Shown: positions 23,949-31,286 of the stretch, one piece after another | Layout: every line of letters begins with the position of its first letter | Position numbering within the stretch: the stretch's first letter is position 1 | Origin: Sphaerochaetaceae bacterium | GTDB lineage: Bacteria; Spirochaetota; Spirochaetia; Sphaerochaetales; Sphaerochaetaceae | DNA length: 31,286 nucleotides | NCBI GenBank assembly: GCA_016302165.1 | Contig: JAEDOD010000011.1 | Coordinates: 1 to 31,286, forward strand | Reading direction: 5' to 3' | Program-made: the position numbers and the translations under genes | The notes under the pieces: generated by a model | Told to the model about the DNA's origin: nothing | The model's database searches: none | The model's input: only the letters and a program-made list of their open reading frames with translations

Positions 23949-26900
23949 TTATTCCTTAACTAGTCCGGAAAGTTTGTAACCGCTTGATATCTCCTTCTCC
24001 AGAAGGGTCCTTGCAAAGAGATCGCTATCCTTTGCTGTCCTTTCCTGGGTTACGGAATAGGCAAGAGTACAGACCATAATGGCTCTCTGCATGCTTTCCT
24101 TATTATACCATACGGTTCCCTGGTATTCATTACACTGTACCAAGTTCATTACACCATTGTCATTAAGAAGGCAGGAAAGCAGTGCCACAGGTGTGTCACC
24201 GATATCCTCCTCCTTGTAATGTACAAGGGCGGATACCAGAAGTGCAGCCTCATGGGAAAGGGCACGCTTCTGGTTGTCGTCAAGACCAAGTTCTCTTGTA
24301 TAGGAGGAGAAGAATTCATCCAGCATCAACCTGTCTGCCACTTCCATCAGAGCCTTCGGTGTCTTTTCTTTTGCAAATGGAATAAGGATGAAGGCTGATG
24401 TAATGAGAATATGGATTGTCTCATCAAGGCTGTTCCAGCTTCTGAGAGCCTTTGCGCCCTTTGCGCCGAAGGCCTTGGATAGAGCCTTCACCAGCTTGAT
24501 CACAGGCTGGGCCTCCACATCTGACGGTACAGCTCCCATCTGTCCCTTCACAGCTTCGTCCATATCAGGATAAGCCTCAAAGAGGGTTGAATATACTTCT
24601 GCCAGACTCAGGAGAAGTTCCCTTTCACCTTCCTTTTCGCTTACGCCGGAGGTGATGTCCTTCACAAGAGACAGGAACTTTTCATCCCTCAAGGATTCCA
24701 GGACGTTATATACAGGCTTCAGCCTCATCATGGCGATGGCCTTGTTGATGTCCTTAATACCTCTTTCTCCATATTCCTTATGGAGAGCTTCTATGCAGCC
24801 GTCAGTGTCTTCAACTTCCCTGATGTTCCAGAATACTCTCGCTTCATATCCGTTAAGGCCGAAGGAGAAGCCGTCAAAGAGATTGATTGAAGGAATGATG
24901 TATGTCAGTCCATCTGAGAAGCAGTCCATAAGACAGTAGTTCCTGCTTCCGAAGTTGAGATTAAGGTTCTCTGCCAGATTGGTCCTGACCATCTTTCTCT
25001 CTTCTCCATTCTTCTTCAGCTTTGGAGCAGAGACGGAAATGGTTCCATAGATTCTTTCATATCTGTTGTTCACAAGGACCAAAGTCCTTTCGTTGCCGCT
25101 GCCGTTTACAAATGCGTATACGGATTCCTCCACCCCATTAGGACCATTGCAGTCATAGATGTTGAAGTTATCTACATTGGCGAAGAGATATCTCTTTCTC
25201 AGGAGAGGGAAGATTCTTCTTTCATGCTGGTCTATAAGCCAGCCGTTTGGCTTCTCGTCAAAATATGCCCTCTGGTACTCCATGCCATATTTCTCTCTGT
25301 AGCCTTCAATCTGTCCATGTCCGATCATTGGAAGACCAGGGAGGGTTGCGAGAAGGGTGGCTACACCGAAATATCTGTCGTCTGAGCCGAACTGGGCGAT
25401 GGCTGTATCCTCGTCCGGGTTATTCATGAAGTTTACATATCTCTTGAGGATTTCAGGCTCAAACTCCAGGGTCTTCTTGATGGAATCCCTGTATTTCTGG
25501 TTCTCCTGGTTCTTGAGCATGTTCATGAAGGCGCTGTTGTAGACTCTGTGCATTCCCAGTGTCCTGACAAAGTATCCTTCCATCATCCAGAAGGCTTCTG
25601 CCAGAAGCAGTGTGTCCGGCACTTCCTTGGCCACTCTGTCCACGACCTCTCTCCAGAATTCCTCTGGAATGCGTCTGTTGAATTCCCTTTCGTCCATGGA
25701 ATGCTCGGCTCTGCCTGCAATGTCTCCACCTGTTCCTGGCTTAGGATACCAAAGTCTTTCGATGTGTCTCTTTGCCAGGGTCATTGCAGCGTCGAAGCGG
25801 ATGATAGGGAAGTTTCTTGCAACATGGAGAATCTTCTGTATGACAGCCTCTCTGGTCACAGGATTGAGGTAATCCAGCTGAGCTGTGTCGTTCCAGGGCA
25901 TTGTTGTTCCATCGTTGCCATGGAATACATATCTTGTCTCCCCAGTGTGTCTGTTCCTCATCCTGAAGGTTACAGCTGCATCTGTCCTGTTGTAGTAGTG
26001 GTCTTCCAGCTTGACTTCCCAGTCTGGATTATGGGAAAGGTCCGGACCGTTATATGTGTATGAAGGGAATGGTGAATAGCTCTGGGAGATGAAATAGTCT
26101 GGATGCTCATAGACCCAGTTTCCGTCGATTCCTGTATGGTTTGGAACCATGTCGGAAGCCAGCCTGATTCCTCTACGCCTACATCTTACCCTAAGGTTCT
26201 CTACAGCTTCCCAGCCTCCGATATCAGGAGAGATATCGTAATCCTTCAAAGAATATGCTGATGCTACAGCGTCAGGGTTGCCACAGAGATGCTTGATGGT
26301 CTTGCTGGCTTCGCTTCTCTGCCAGAGACCGATGAGCCAAAGGGCTGTGATTCCCCTATGCTGCATAAGGTCCAGCTCCTCGTCTGGAATCTGGTCCAGG
26401 GAAGTGATGGGTCTCTTGTATTGCTTTGAAAGCTGGTCCAGCCATACCAGGGTGGATTTTGCAATCATTACCACGCAGGGCATCCAGTTGGAGTCTGATG
26501 AGAAGGCTTCGTATTCGTTGATTTCAGAAGAGAAGTCCACCACAGGAATTGGACCAGGAGCTCCTCCGAAGCCATGGTCCTTCTGCTCTTCATTGATGTA
26601 GTCCATGCTGGACTTCAGAAGATTCACGAAATACTCAGGAAGCATTGCAGCCCACTCCCGGATTATGTACTGGATCTGGTCCAGAAGTGAATCTGGATAG
26701 AGACGGGCAGGCATGCAGAGGAAGGTGAAGATATCGTCTGTGTTGGGTTCTCCGTTCCTCAGGTCATCCTTTACATAGGAGGAGAGGATGGAACTGAGAG
26801 CCTTGGAGGAATCTGGGAAAACAAGGCCTTCTGGTGTAAAGAAAGGCTTTGCTGCAGCTACCATGGCCCTGTTCTGGAGGATGACCTGGTGGATGAAGAA

Positions 26901-27284
26901 TCCTCTCATGTCCTCCTCCCTGGTCCTTTCGTCAGGAAGCTCGGTGGGGAAGGCTGCGGAGTAGAAGTCCAGGGCATTTCTAAGGGAATCGTTGGCTTCT
27001 ACGGTGGCAAGCCTTCTTCTAAAGAAATCTTCATTGGTTCCTGAAATAAGATAGGTCAGGATGGTCTGATATGCAGAGTGGAGAATAGCGGAGGCATTGA
27101 GCTTTCCAGCAGAAAGGTATTCGAAGTCTCCTCCCTCCTTCTTCTTCATTTCATTGTATTTGAAAGAAATTGAGGAAGCTTCCCTGTAGAAGGATGCTGT
27201 GCCGTTACCTGTCTGGAAAAGAGGTTCCATAAAATCAATCTCTTTTCTTGTAATCTCAGCAATTCTCAAATCCCTGTTTACCAT
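23949..27284 (-). CDS. GH13 family protein with large helical extensions
   Basis: An 1111-residue protein, probably cytoplasmic since no signal peptide is seen. The middle (about 270-700) is an alpha-amylase-type barrel: region I SDMVPNH (377-383), region II IIRFDAAMTL with nucleophile Asp498, region III LLAEAFW with acid/base Glu563, and region IV NNPDEDTA with Asp624. The common NHD of region IV is NPD here, so the usual histidine is replaced. A beta-rich C domain follows (YAFVNGSGNERTLVLVNN). About 265 N-terminal and 300 C-terminal residues are mainly helical and not recognised. The start has AGGGGG before the ATG; an upstream TTG at 27311 is less likely. The substrate is probably an alpha-glucan or sugar phosphate, but hydrolase and transglycosylase activity cannot be told apart. 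Confidence 0.85.
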   Translation of the reverse strand: MVNRDLRIAEITRKEIDFMEPLFQTGNGTASFYREASSISFKYNEMKKKEGGDFEYLSAGKLNASAILHSAYQTILTYLISGTNEDFFRRRLATVEANDSLRNALDFYSAAFPTELPDERTREEDMRGFFIHQVILQNRAMVAAAKPFFTPEGLVFPDSSKALSSILSSYVKDDLRNGEPNTDDIFTFLCMPARLYPDSLLDQIQYIIREWAAMLPEYFVNLLKSSMDYINEEQKDHGFGGAPGPIPVVDFSSEINEYEAFSSDSNWMPCVVMIAKSTLVWLDQLSKQYKRPITSLDQIPDEELDLMQHRGITALWLIGLWQRSEASKTIKHLCGNPDAVASAYSLKDYDISPDIGGWEAVENLRVRCRRRGIRLASDMVPNHTGIDGNWVYEHPDYFISQSYSPFPSYTYNGPDLSHNPDWEVKLEDHYYNRTDAAVTFRMRNRHTGETRYVFHGNDGTTMPWNDTAQLDYLNPVTREAVIQKILHVARNFPIIRFDAAMTLAKRHIERLWYPKPGTGGDIAGRAEHSMDEREFNRRIPEEFWREVVDRVAKEVPDTLLLAEAFWMMEGYFVRTLGMHRVYNSAFMNMLKNQENQKYRDSIKKTLEFEPEILKRYVNFMNNPDEDTAIAQFGSDDRYFGVATLLATLPGLPMIGHGQIEGYREKYGMEYQRAYFDEKPNGWLIDQHERRIFPLLRKRYLFANVDNFNIYDCNGPNGVEESVYAFVNGSGNERTLVLVNNRYERIYGTISVSAPKLKKNGEERKMVRTNLAENLNLNFGSRNYCLMDCFSDGLTYIIPSINLFDGFSFGLNGYEARVFWNIREVEDTDGCIEALHKEYGERGIKDINKAIAMMRLKPVYNVLESLRDEKFLSLVKDITSGVSEKEGERELLLSLAEVYSTLFEAYPDMDEAVKGQMGAVPSDVEAQPVIKLVKALSKAFGAKGAKALRSWNSLDETIHILITSAFILIPFAKEKTPKALMEVADRLMLDEFFSSYTRELGLDDNQKRALSHEAALLVSALVHYKEEDIGDTPVALLSCLLNDNGVMNLVQCNEYQGTVWYNKESMQRAIMVCTLAYSVTQERTAKDSDLFARTLLEKEISSGYKLSGLVKE

Positions 27285-27316
27285 AAATCCCCCTAAGTCC
27301 GTTGAGTTCAACTTTA

Positions 27317-27341
27317 ATCATAACATATCCTAAAGGATATG
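27317..27341 (-). promoter_or_regulatory. Palindrome and -10 upstream of the GH13 gene
   Basis: In the 74-bp gap between pth and the GH13 gene, CATATCC-TTTA-GGATATG is a perfect 7-bp inverted repeat (27324-27341 on plus coordinates). Directly downstream on the minus strand is TATGAT (27322-27317), a plausible -10, so the palindrome would lie in the promoter spacer like an operator. No T-run follows, so it is not a terminator. A dedicated, regulated promoter for the GH13-transporter genes is an inference. Confidence 0.4.
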
Positions 27342-27358
27342 GATATCGAAACCGTATT

Positions 27359-27883
27359 TCAGAGGAGTGAAAACTCCCAATCTTCATCAAATCTACCCTT
27401 TCTTTTTCCTATTTCCGAAAAAGCCTGGTCCAGAAGAATGGCTTCATCCTTTGAAAACGGGGATGTTACATATAGCTTCACGTCTCCGTGGACCGGCCTT
27501 CCGATTCCTATCCTCAGCCGTCTAAAATCTGCACTGCCGACTCTGTCCTTGATATTTCTCAGTCCGTTGTGGCCCTGAAGGCCGCCACCCTTCTGGGACT
27601 TGACCTTTCCTAGAGGAAGCTCCAAGTCATCATGAACCACAAGAATCTCATCGCTCTTTATCCTGAAGAAGGTAGCGCATTCGCTGACCGCAGTGCCTGA
27701 AAGATTCATGAATGTCAGAGGCTTCAGAATCTTCACTCCTCCCTCACTGCCATACAGGGAATGGAATTTGCCTTGCCAGGAAAGGGAAGGATATAGATAG
27801 GACGCAAGGAGAAAGCCTGCGTTGTGTCTTGTCTTTTCATATTCCTTTCCAGGATTCCCCAAAAATACTATCAGCTTGATCAT
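27359..27883 (-). CDS. pth: Peptidyl-tRNA hydrolase
   Basis: Cleaves the ester bond of peptidyl-tRNAs that drop off the ribosome, recycling tRNA. 174 residues, slightly short of the 190-residue norm at the C-terminal end. Visible motifs are IVFLGNPGKEYEKTRHNAGFLL with the catalytic His, TFMNLSG with the tRNA-binding Asn, VVHDDLELPLGKVKSQKGGGLQGHNGLRNI with the catalytic Asp, and RLRIGIGRP. The ATG overlaps the nth stop codon by four nt (ATGA) and has GAGGAG eight nt upstream. The same frame is open further upstream inside nth, but homology begins at MIKLIVFLG. Confidence 0.94.
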   Translation of the reverse strand: MIKLIVFLGNPGKEYEKTRHNAGFLLASYLYPSLSWQGKFHSLYGSEGGVKILKPLTFMNLSGTAVSECATFFRIKSDEILVVHDDLELPLGKVKSQKGGGLQGHNGLRNIKDRVGSADFRRLRIGIGRPVHGDVKLYVTSPFSKDEAILLDQAFSEIGKRKGRFDEDWEFSLL

Positions 27884-28557
27884 CTTGTCTTCTCCTCGCC
27901 TATCTTTGGGCACTCTGATGAAAGTGGGCAGAGGGAGCATTTTGGAGAAATTGGTGTGCATACATTCTGTCCCCACATCACAAAAATCTCATTGATCGGA
28001 ATCCAGAACTTCCTTGGAAGTATCTTCTTCAGCTCCTTCTCCGTCTCTTCCGGCGTCGCAGTCTCCACCCAGCCCAGTCTATTGGAAATCTGATGCACGT
28101 GGCAGTCTACGCATATGGCATCCATGCCGAAGGAGATGTTCATCACAAGGCTCGCTGTCTTGATTCCAACACCTGGAAGAGAGAGAAGCTTCTCTTCATC
28201 CTTGGGTACAATCCCGTGCCAATCTTCGATTACTATCCTTGCAATCTCTTTTAATTGGTGAGCCTTACGAAGGTAGAATCCGCATGGTTTTATTGCATTT
28301 GCGACCAATTCTTCGTTTATAGAATATAGTTTTTCGAAATCAGGGGCTATTTTGAATAACCTTTCCGAAGCCTCTGCCGTTACAGCATCCCTGGTGCGGA
28401 GGGATATGATGGTGGAAGAAAGAATCCTATAGGGAGAAGGGTCTTCTGCAGCTATCAAGGATACTGCAGGCATAGGAGCCCCCATATTCTTCAGAGCCTC
28501 TCTTAGGGAGGAGAAGACCTTCTCAAAGTGTTTTTCCTGTTGTTGTGCTGAGTTCAA
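27880..28557 (-). CDS. nth: Endonuclease III
   Basis: A DNA glycosylase/AP lyase that removes oxidised pyrimidines. 225 residues. The helix-hairpin-helix is LLSLPGVGIKTASLVMN with the catalytic Lys, the catalytic Asp is in CVDCHVHQISNR, and the C-terminal [4Fe-4S] motif CTPISPKCSLCPLSSEC has the standard C-x6-C-x2-C-x5-C spacing. The start is a TTG with AGAGG ten nt upstream; no ATG precedes the conserved region. It heads the leftward nth-pth-GH13 unit and is divergent from the aromatic synthesis gene with 37 bp between them. Confidence 0.92.
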   Translation of the reverse strand: MNSAQQQEKHFEKVFSSLREALKNMGAPMPAVSLIAAEDPSPYRILSSTIISLRTRDAVTAEASERLFKIAPDFEKLYSINEELVANAIKPCGFYLRKAHQLKEIARIVIEDWHGIVPKDEEKLLSLPGVGIKTASLVMNISFGMDAICVDCHVHQISNRLGWVETATPEETEKELKKILPRKFWIPINEIFVMWGQNVCTPISPKCSLCPLSSECPKIGEEKTR

Positions 28558-28587
28558 TTGCTTTTATCCTCTCAAAGATTTTATCAT
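28558..28587 (+). promoter_or_regulatory. Candidate promoter of the DAHPS fusion gene
   Basis: TTGCTT (28558-28563), an 18-bp spacer and TATCAT (28582-28587), which ends seven nt before the ATG at 28595. There is no Shine-Dalgarno. The divergent nth gene would have its -10 (TAAAAT on the minus strand) overlapping the same bases, so the two promoters probably compete. Confidence 0.35.
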
Positions 28588-28594
28588 TGGAACT

Positions 28595-30514
28595 ATGATT
28601 GTAATCTTAAAGAAGGGTATTACCCTAGAAGAAAAAGATAAAGTTGCATCTACTCTTAAAGGCTATGGCTTCATGGTCAGGGAGATAGTAGGGGAAAACG
28701 AGACTGTCCTTGGAGCAGTAGGCTCTGTCCATGTGGATCCGAGAATCATTGAGCTTCTTCCAGGTGTCAGCTCTGTAGTTCCTATCTCCAAGCCCTACAA
28801 GCTTGCTTCCAGAGAGCTGAAGAAGGATGATACTATCGTCACCTTGGGCAGGGTGAGGATCGGGGGAAACAGAGTCTGTGTTATGGCCGGTCCCTGTGCA
28901 GTGGAATCCTATGACCAGATAATGACCATTGCTGAAAAGGTCAGGGAAGCTGGTGCGGTTGTCCTCCGTGGAGGCGCCTTCAAGCCCCGTACTTCTCCAT
29001 ATTCATTCCAGGGCCTGGGAGAGGAAGGTCTGAAATACCTTCAGGCTGCAGGCAAGGCCTTTGATATGCCTGTGGTCACAGAAGTGGTATCCCCACTGGA
29101 CGTGGAGATGATGACCTCCTATATAGATATGTTCCAGATCGGAGCTAGAAATATGCAGAACTTCGAGCTCCTGAAGGCTGTAGGAAAGACAGGAATGCCT
29201 GTGCTTCTCAAGAGAGGCATGAGCGCCACAATCGAAGAGTGGCTTATGGCAGCCGAGTATCTTATGAGTAGCGGAACAGATCAGGTGGTGCTCTGTGAAA
29301 GAGGAATCAGGACCTACGAAAGGGCCACCAGAAATACTTTGGACTGTTCAGCCATTCCTGTGGTGAGAAAGCTGTCCCATCTTCCTGTAATCGGAGATCC
29401 GTCCCATGCTACAGGAATCAGGGATATGGTGGCTCCAATGTCTCTGTCCTTGATTGCAGCTGGAGCATCTGGAATCGAGGTTGAGGTCCACAACAATCCA
29501 GAGAAGGCCTGCTCTGACGGACCTCAGTCCCTCTATCCACAGCAGTTTGAGAAGCTTATGAGGGATATCGAAGCTCTCTGCCCTGTATTGGGAAAGACTC
29601 TTGAGAAGACACCTCGCATTATTCCTCAGTCCATAAAGGAGCCTTCCGCCTCCGTGGACCTTTCCACTTCTGAAAATAACGTAGTGGCATTCCAGGGAGA
29701 AAGGGGAGCCTTCTCCGAGCTGGCTGCAAGACGATTCTTTAACGAAGACGTAAAGGTTCTTCCCTGCCACTTCTTCAAGGATGCCTTCGATGCAGTATCC
29801 TCCGGAAAAGCTTCCTTCGGAGTCATTCCTGTGGAAAACGCCTTAGGCGGAACTGTGTATGACCCATTGGATCTTATCAAGGTCCACTCTGAGCTTAAGG
29901 TGGTTGGAGAGACTCAGGTCAGGGTTGTCCACAACCTTATCGGCTTTCCGGGAACAAAGCTTGAAGATATCAGAAAGGTCTATTCCCATCCTCAGGCAAT
30001 AGCCCAGTGCAGACAGTTTCTGGAGCGCGAGCTTCCATGGGCAGAGGCCATTCCATTCTTTGATACAGCAGGAGCTGTAGGTTTTGTAAAGGAAAGCGGA
30101 GACCACACAATTGCAGCCATTGCCGGTTCTCCTGCCGCCCTTTTCCATAACATGGAGATCCTCAGACAGGGCATCGAGACCAATCCATCCAACTATACCC
30201 GTTTCTACATCCTTGAGCGTGAAGATAACGCCTCCGCCTTCACCCGTGGAAGGAAAAAGGAGAAGGCCTCCTTCCTCTTCAATGTCTCAGATGAACCGGG
30301 AGCCTTGATGAAGGTCCTGGAGGTGCTTTACCAGAGAGGCCTCAACATGCAGAAGCTTGAGTCCAGACCTATTCCTGGTAAACCTTGGGAATATACATTC
30401 TATGTAGATGCCCTTATTCCCGACTACAGCCAGTTTGAGGAGACCTGCAGGGAGATAGCTTCCCAGAGCGTAGGTTTCAGACTCCTTGGCGTATATGAAA
30501 ATGGACTGGTCTGA
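28595..30514 (+). CDS. DAHP synthase / prephenate dehydratase fusion with ACT domain
   Basis: A 639-residue fusion covering the first shikimate-pathway step and the step from prephenate to phenylpyruvate. Domains are an N-terminal ferredoxin-like regulatory domain (1-70, as in Thermotoga-type enzymes), type I-beta DAHP synthase (about 80-340; MAGPCAVES with metal-ligand Cys101, FKPRTSPYSFQGLG, GDPSHATG with His271, EVEVHNNPEKACSDG), prephenate dehydratase (about 362-540; FQGERGAFSE, GVIPVENALGGTV, NPSNYTRF with the TRF motif at 535-537) and an ACT domain (about 556-635; EPGALMKVLEVL and ESRP, the phenylalanine-binding motifs). No chorismate mutase domain is seen. Feedback of both activities by phenylalanine is an inference. 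The gene has no Shine-Dalgarno and overlaps the next gene by one nt. Confidence 0.9.
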   Translation: MIVILKKGITLEEKDKVASTLKGYGFMVREIVGENETVLGAVGSVHVDPRIIELLPGVSSVVPISKPYKLASRELKKDDTIVTLGRVRIGGNRVCVMAGPCAVESYDQIMTIAEKVREAGAVVLRGGAFKPRTSPYSFQGLGEEGLKYLQAAGKAFDMPVVTEVVSPLDVEMMTSYIDMFQIGARNMQNFELLKAVGKTGMPVLLKRGMSATIEEWLMAAEYLMSSGTDQVVLCERGIRTYERATRNTLDCSAIPVVRKLSHLPVIGDPSHATGIRDMVAPMSLSLIAAGASGIEVEVHNNPEKACSDGPQSLYPQQFEKLMRDIEALCPVLGKTLEKTPRIIPQSIKEPSASVDLSTSENNVVAFQGERGAFSELAARRFFNEDVKVLPCHFFKDAFDAVSSGKASFGVIPVENALGGTVYDPLDLIKVHSELKVVGETQVRVVHNLIGFPGTKLEDIRKVYSHPQAIAQCRQFLERELPWAEAIPFFDTAGAVGFVKESGDHTIAAIAGSPAALFHNMEILRQGIETNPSNYTRFYILEREDNASAFTRGRKKEKASFLFNVSDEPGALMKVLEVLYQRGLNMQKLESRPIPGKPWEYTFYVDALIPDYSQFEETCREIASQSVGFRLLGVYENGLV

Positions 30515-31035
30515 TGGAATATAGACCTTACGATAAAGTTATGCTCTTCATGGGCGTCCTAAGCACCAAAGGCTTTCCTTCTTCTCTCAGAGAGAGACTG
30601 GAGGAGGCCTTCGGTCCCATAGCGGCCATCTCCGATCCCTTTCCCTTCTCCTTTACAGATTACTATGTTCCGGAAATGGGGGAAGGAATAGAGAGATTCT
30701 TCATTTCTTTCTCCCGTCTCATCTCCCCAGACTCTTTGGTGGATGCAAAGGCCATTACCAACGAAATAGAAAGACAGTGGCGTGAAGAGGGAGGTCGGAA
30801 GATTAATCTGGATCCGGGAACACTGAGTGAAGCCAACATTGTTCTTGCCACTACCAAGAACAGGGCCCATAGGATTGCCATCGGAAAAGACATGTATGCA
30901 GAGCTTACCCTTATGTATCAGAACCACTGTTACCAGGCCTTTCCCTGGACTTATGCAGACTATAGAAGCCAGAAGGTGCAGGATATTCTTCTCTCCTTCC
31001 GAAAGGACTACCTGAAGTTGAGAAAAATGGACTGA
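30514..31035 (+). CDS. DUF4416 family protein
   Basis: A 173-residue soluble protein with the conserved pattern of DUF4416 (KVMLFMGVLST, FGPIAAISDPFPFSFTDYY, MGEGIERFFISFSRLI, KINLDPGTLSEANIVLATTKNRAHRIAIGKDMYAELTLMY, FPWTYADYRS). The family is common in spirochaetes and some other phyla and has no established function. The ATG overlaps the stop of the upstream fusion gene (TGATG), so co-expression with aromatic amino acid synthesis is likely. No catalytic motif can be named with confidence. Confidence 0.85.
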   Translation: MEYRPYDKVMLFMGVLSTKGFPSSLRERLEEAFGPIAAISDPFPFSFTDYYVPEMGEGIERFFISFSRLISPDSLVDAKAITNEIERQWREEGGRKINLDPGTLSEANIVLATTKNRAHRIAIGKDMYAELTLMYQNHCYQAFPWTYADYRSQKVQDILLSFRKDYLKLRKMD

Positions 31036-31102
31036 TTCCCAGAGAAATGGAAATATAGATGAAGAAATATCAAAATCCTTCCTTTGTTATTTCCCCTTAC
31101 TT

Positions 31103-31286
31103 TTATTTTAGTTCAATCACAATTTTGTGGGATTTAGGGTTTCTTACATATTCTCTCTTGCTTTCATCCATAATTTTTAAGACTATAGCCATTTTTATTT
31201 CATTTAAAATTCCTTTTCCAATATATGGCTTAGCTATTTGGTTAGGTAGAAAAGCAACGCCAGTTCCCTTTAATAGGATAGAGAGT
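31103..31286 (-). CDS. LysR-type regulator, 3' end only (runs off window)
   Basis: The last 60 codons of a gene whose start lies beyond the window; the stop codon is the complement of 31103-31105. The sequence GTGVAFLPNQIAKPYIGKGIL matches the end of the LysR substrate-binding domain, where a G-x-G-[IV]-A-F-[LV]-P motif is typical. Codon choice is strikingly AT-rich (AAA, ATA, ATT) compared with the AAG- and ATC-rich genes to the left, suggesting a different history. Nothing can be said of its targets. It is convergent with the DUF4416 gene, with 67 bp between stop codons and no clear terminator. Confidence 0.65.
   Translation of the reverse strand, partial: LSILLKGTGVAFLPNQIAKPYIGKGILNEIKMAIVLKIMDESKREYVRNPKSHKIVIELK

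Noticed and set aside
27884..27976. N-terminal extension of pth into nth
   Set aside because: The frame is open but peptidyl-tRNA hydrolase homology begins at MIKLIVFLG, where a good ribosome site and an ATGA overlap are found.

Overview
This window is a piece of core bacterial chromosome around the replication-initiation locus. It most likely comes from a spirochaete, in my judgement the Sphaerochaeta/Treponema side of the phylum. The reasons are the order dnaA-dnaN-recF-DUF721-rpmH-rnpA-yidC-jag with gyrB-gyrA divergent next to dnaA, a Gram-negative-type YidC with a large periplasmic domain, a DUF4416 gene, and alanine at the quinolone-determining position of GyrA. This assignment rests on gene content and protein character only. 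Coding density is high, genes sit in tight operons with 1-8 nt overlaps, and I see no tRNA, rRNA, CRISPR array, insertion sequence or prophage.

Layout: 1-302 is AT-rich and without a convincing gene. Leftward gyrB-gyrA (303-4990) ends in a hairpin terminator. Rightward dnaA (5177-6532) has its own terminator. A 310-base gap then carries a cluster of DnaA-box-like repeats. Next is the rightward block dnaN-recF-dciA-like-rpmH-rnpA-yidC-khpB (6846-12480), which ends at a strong terminator. A leftward PfkB sugar/nucleoside kinase follows (12556-13548). After it comes a second gap of about 440 bases (13549-13991) with another cluster of DnaA-box-like repeats around an AT-rich core. The leftward unit ctpA-rsmE-AAA+ regulator covers 13992-17336. 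The rightward unit lgt-aminopeptidase P-gpmI covers 17452-21847 and ends at a terminator. A long leftward unit nth-pth-GH13-SDF transporter-membrane protein (21946-28557) faces away from a rightward DAHP synthase/prephenate dehydratase fusion and a DUF4416 gene (28595-31035). The last 180 bases hold the 3' end of a low-GC LysR-type regulator that runs off the window.

How the genes work together: the left half is the replication and ribosome/membrane biogenesis hub, with initiator, sliding clamp, RecF, probable helicase loader, gyrase, L34, the RNase P protein and the YidC insertase. The right half mixes cell-envelope processing (CtpA, Lgt), central metabolism (phosphoglycerate mutase, aromatic amino acid synthesis), DNA repair (Nth), translation rescue (Pth) and glucan metabolism.

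The strongest unexplained signals are: (1) two separated DnaA-box clusters that share a perfect 21-bp inverted repeat, which suggests a bipartite origin; (2) several unit-leading genes with no Shine-Dalgarno but a -10-like hexamer 6-9 nt before the start codon, which suggests leaderless mRNAs; (3) a DAHP synthase-prephenate dehydratase-ACT fusion; (4) an 1111-residue GH13 protein with large helical flanks; (5) an NtrC-like AAA+ protein with a degenerate GAFTGA loop and no DNA-binding domain.
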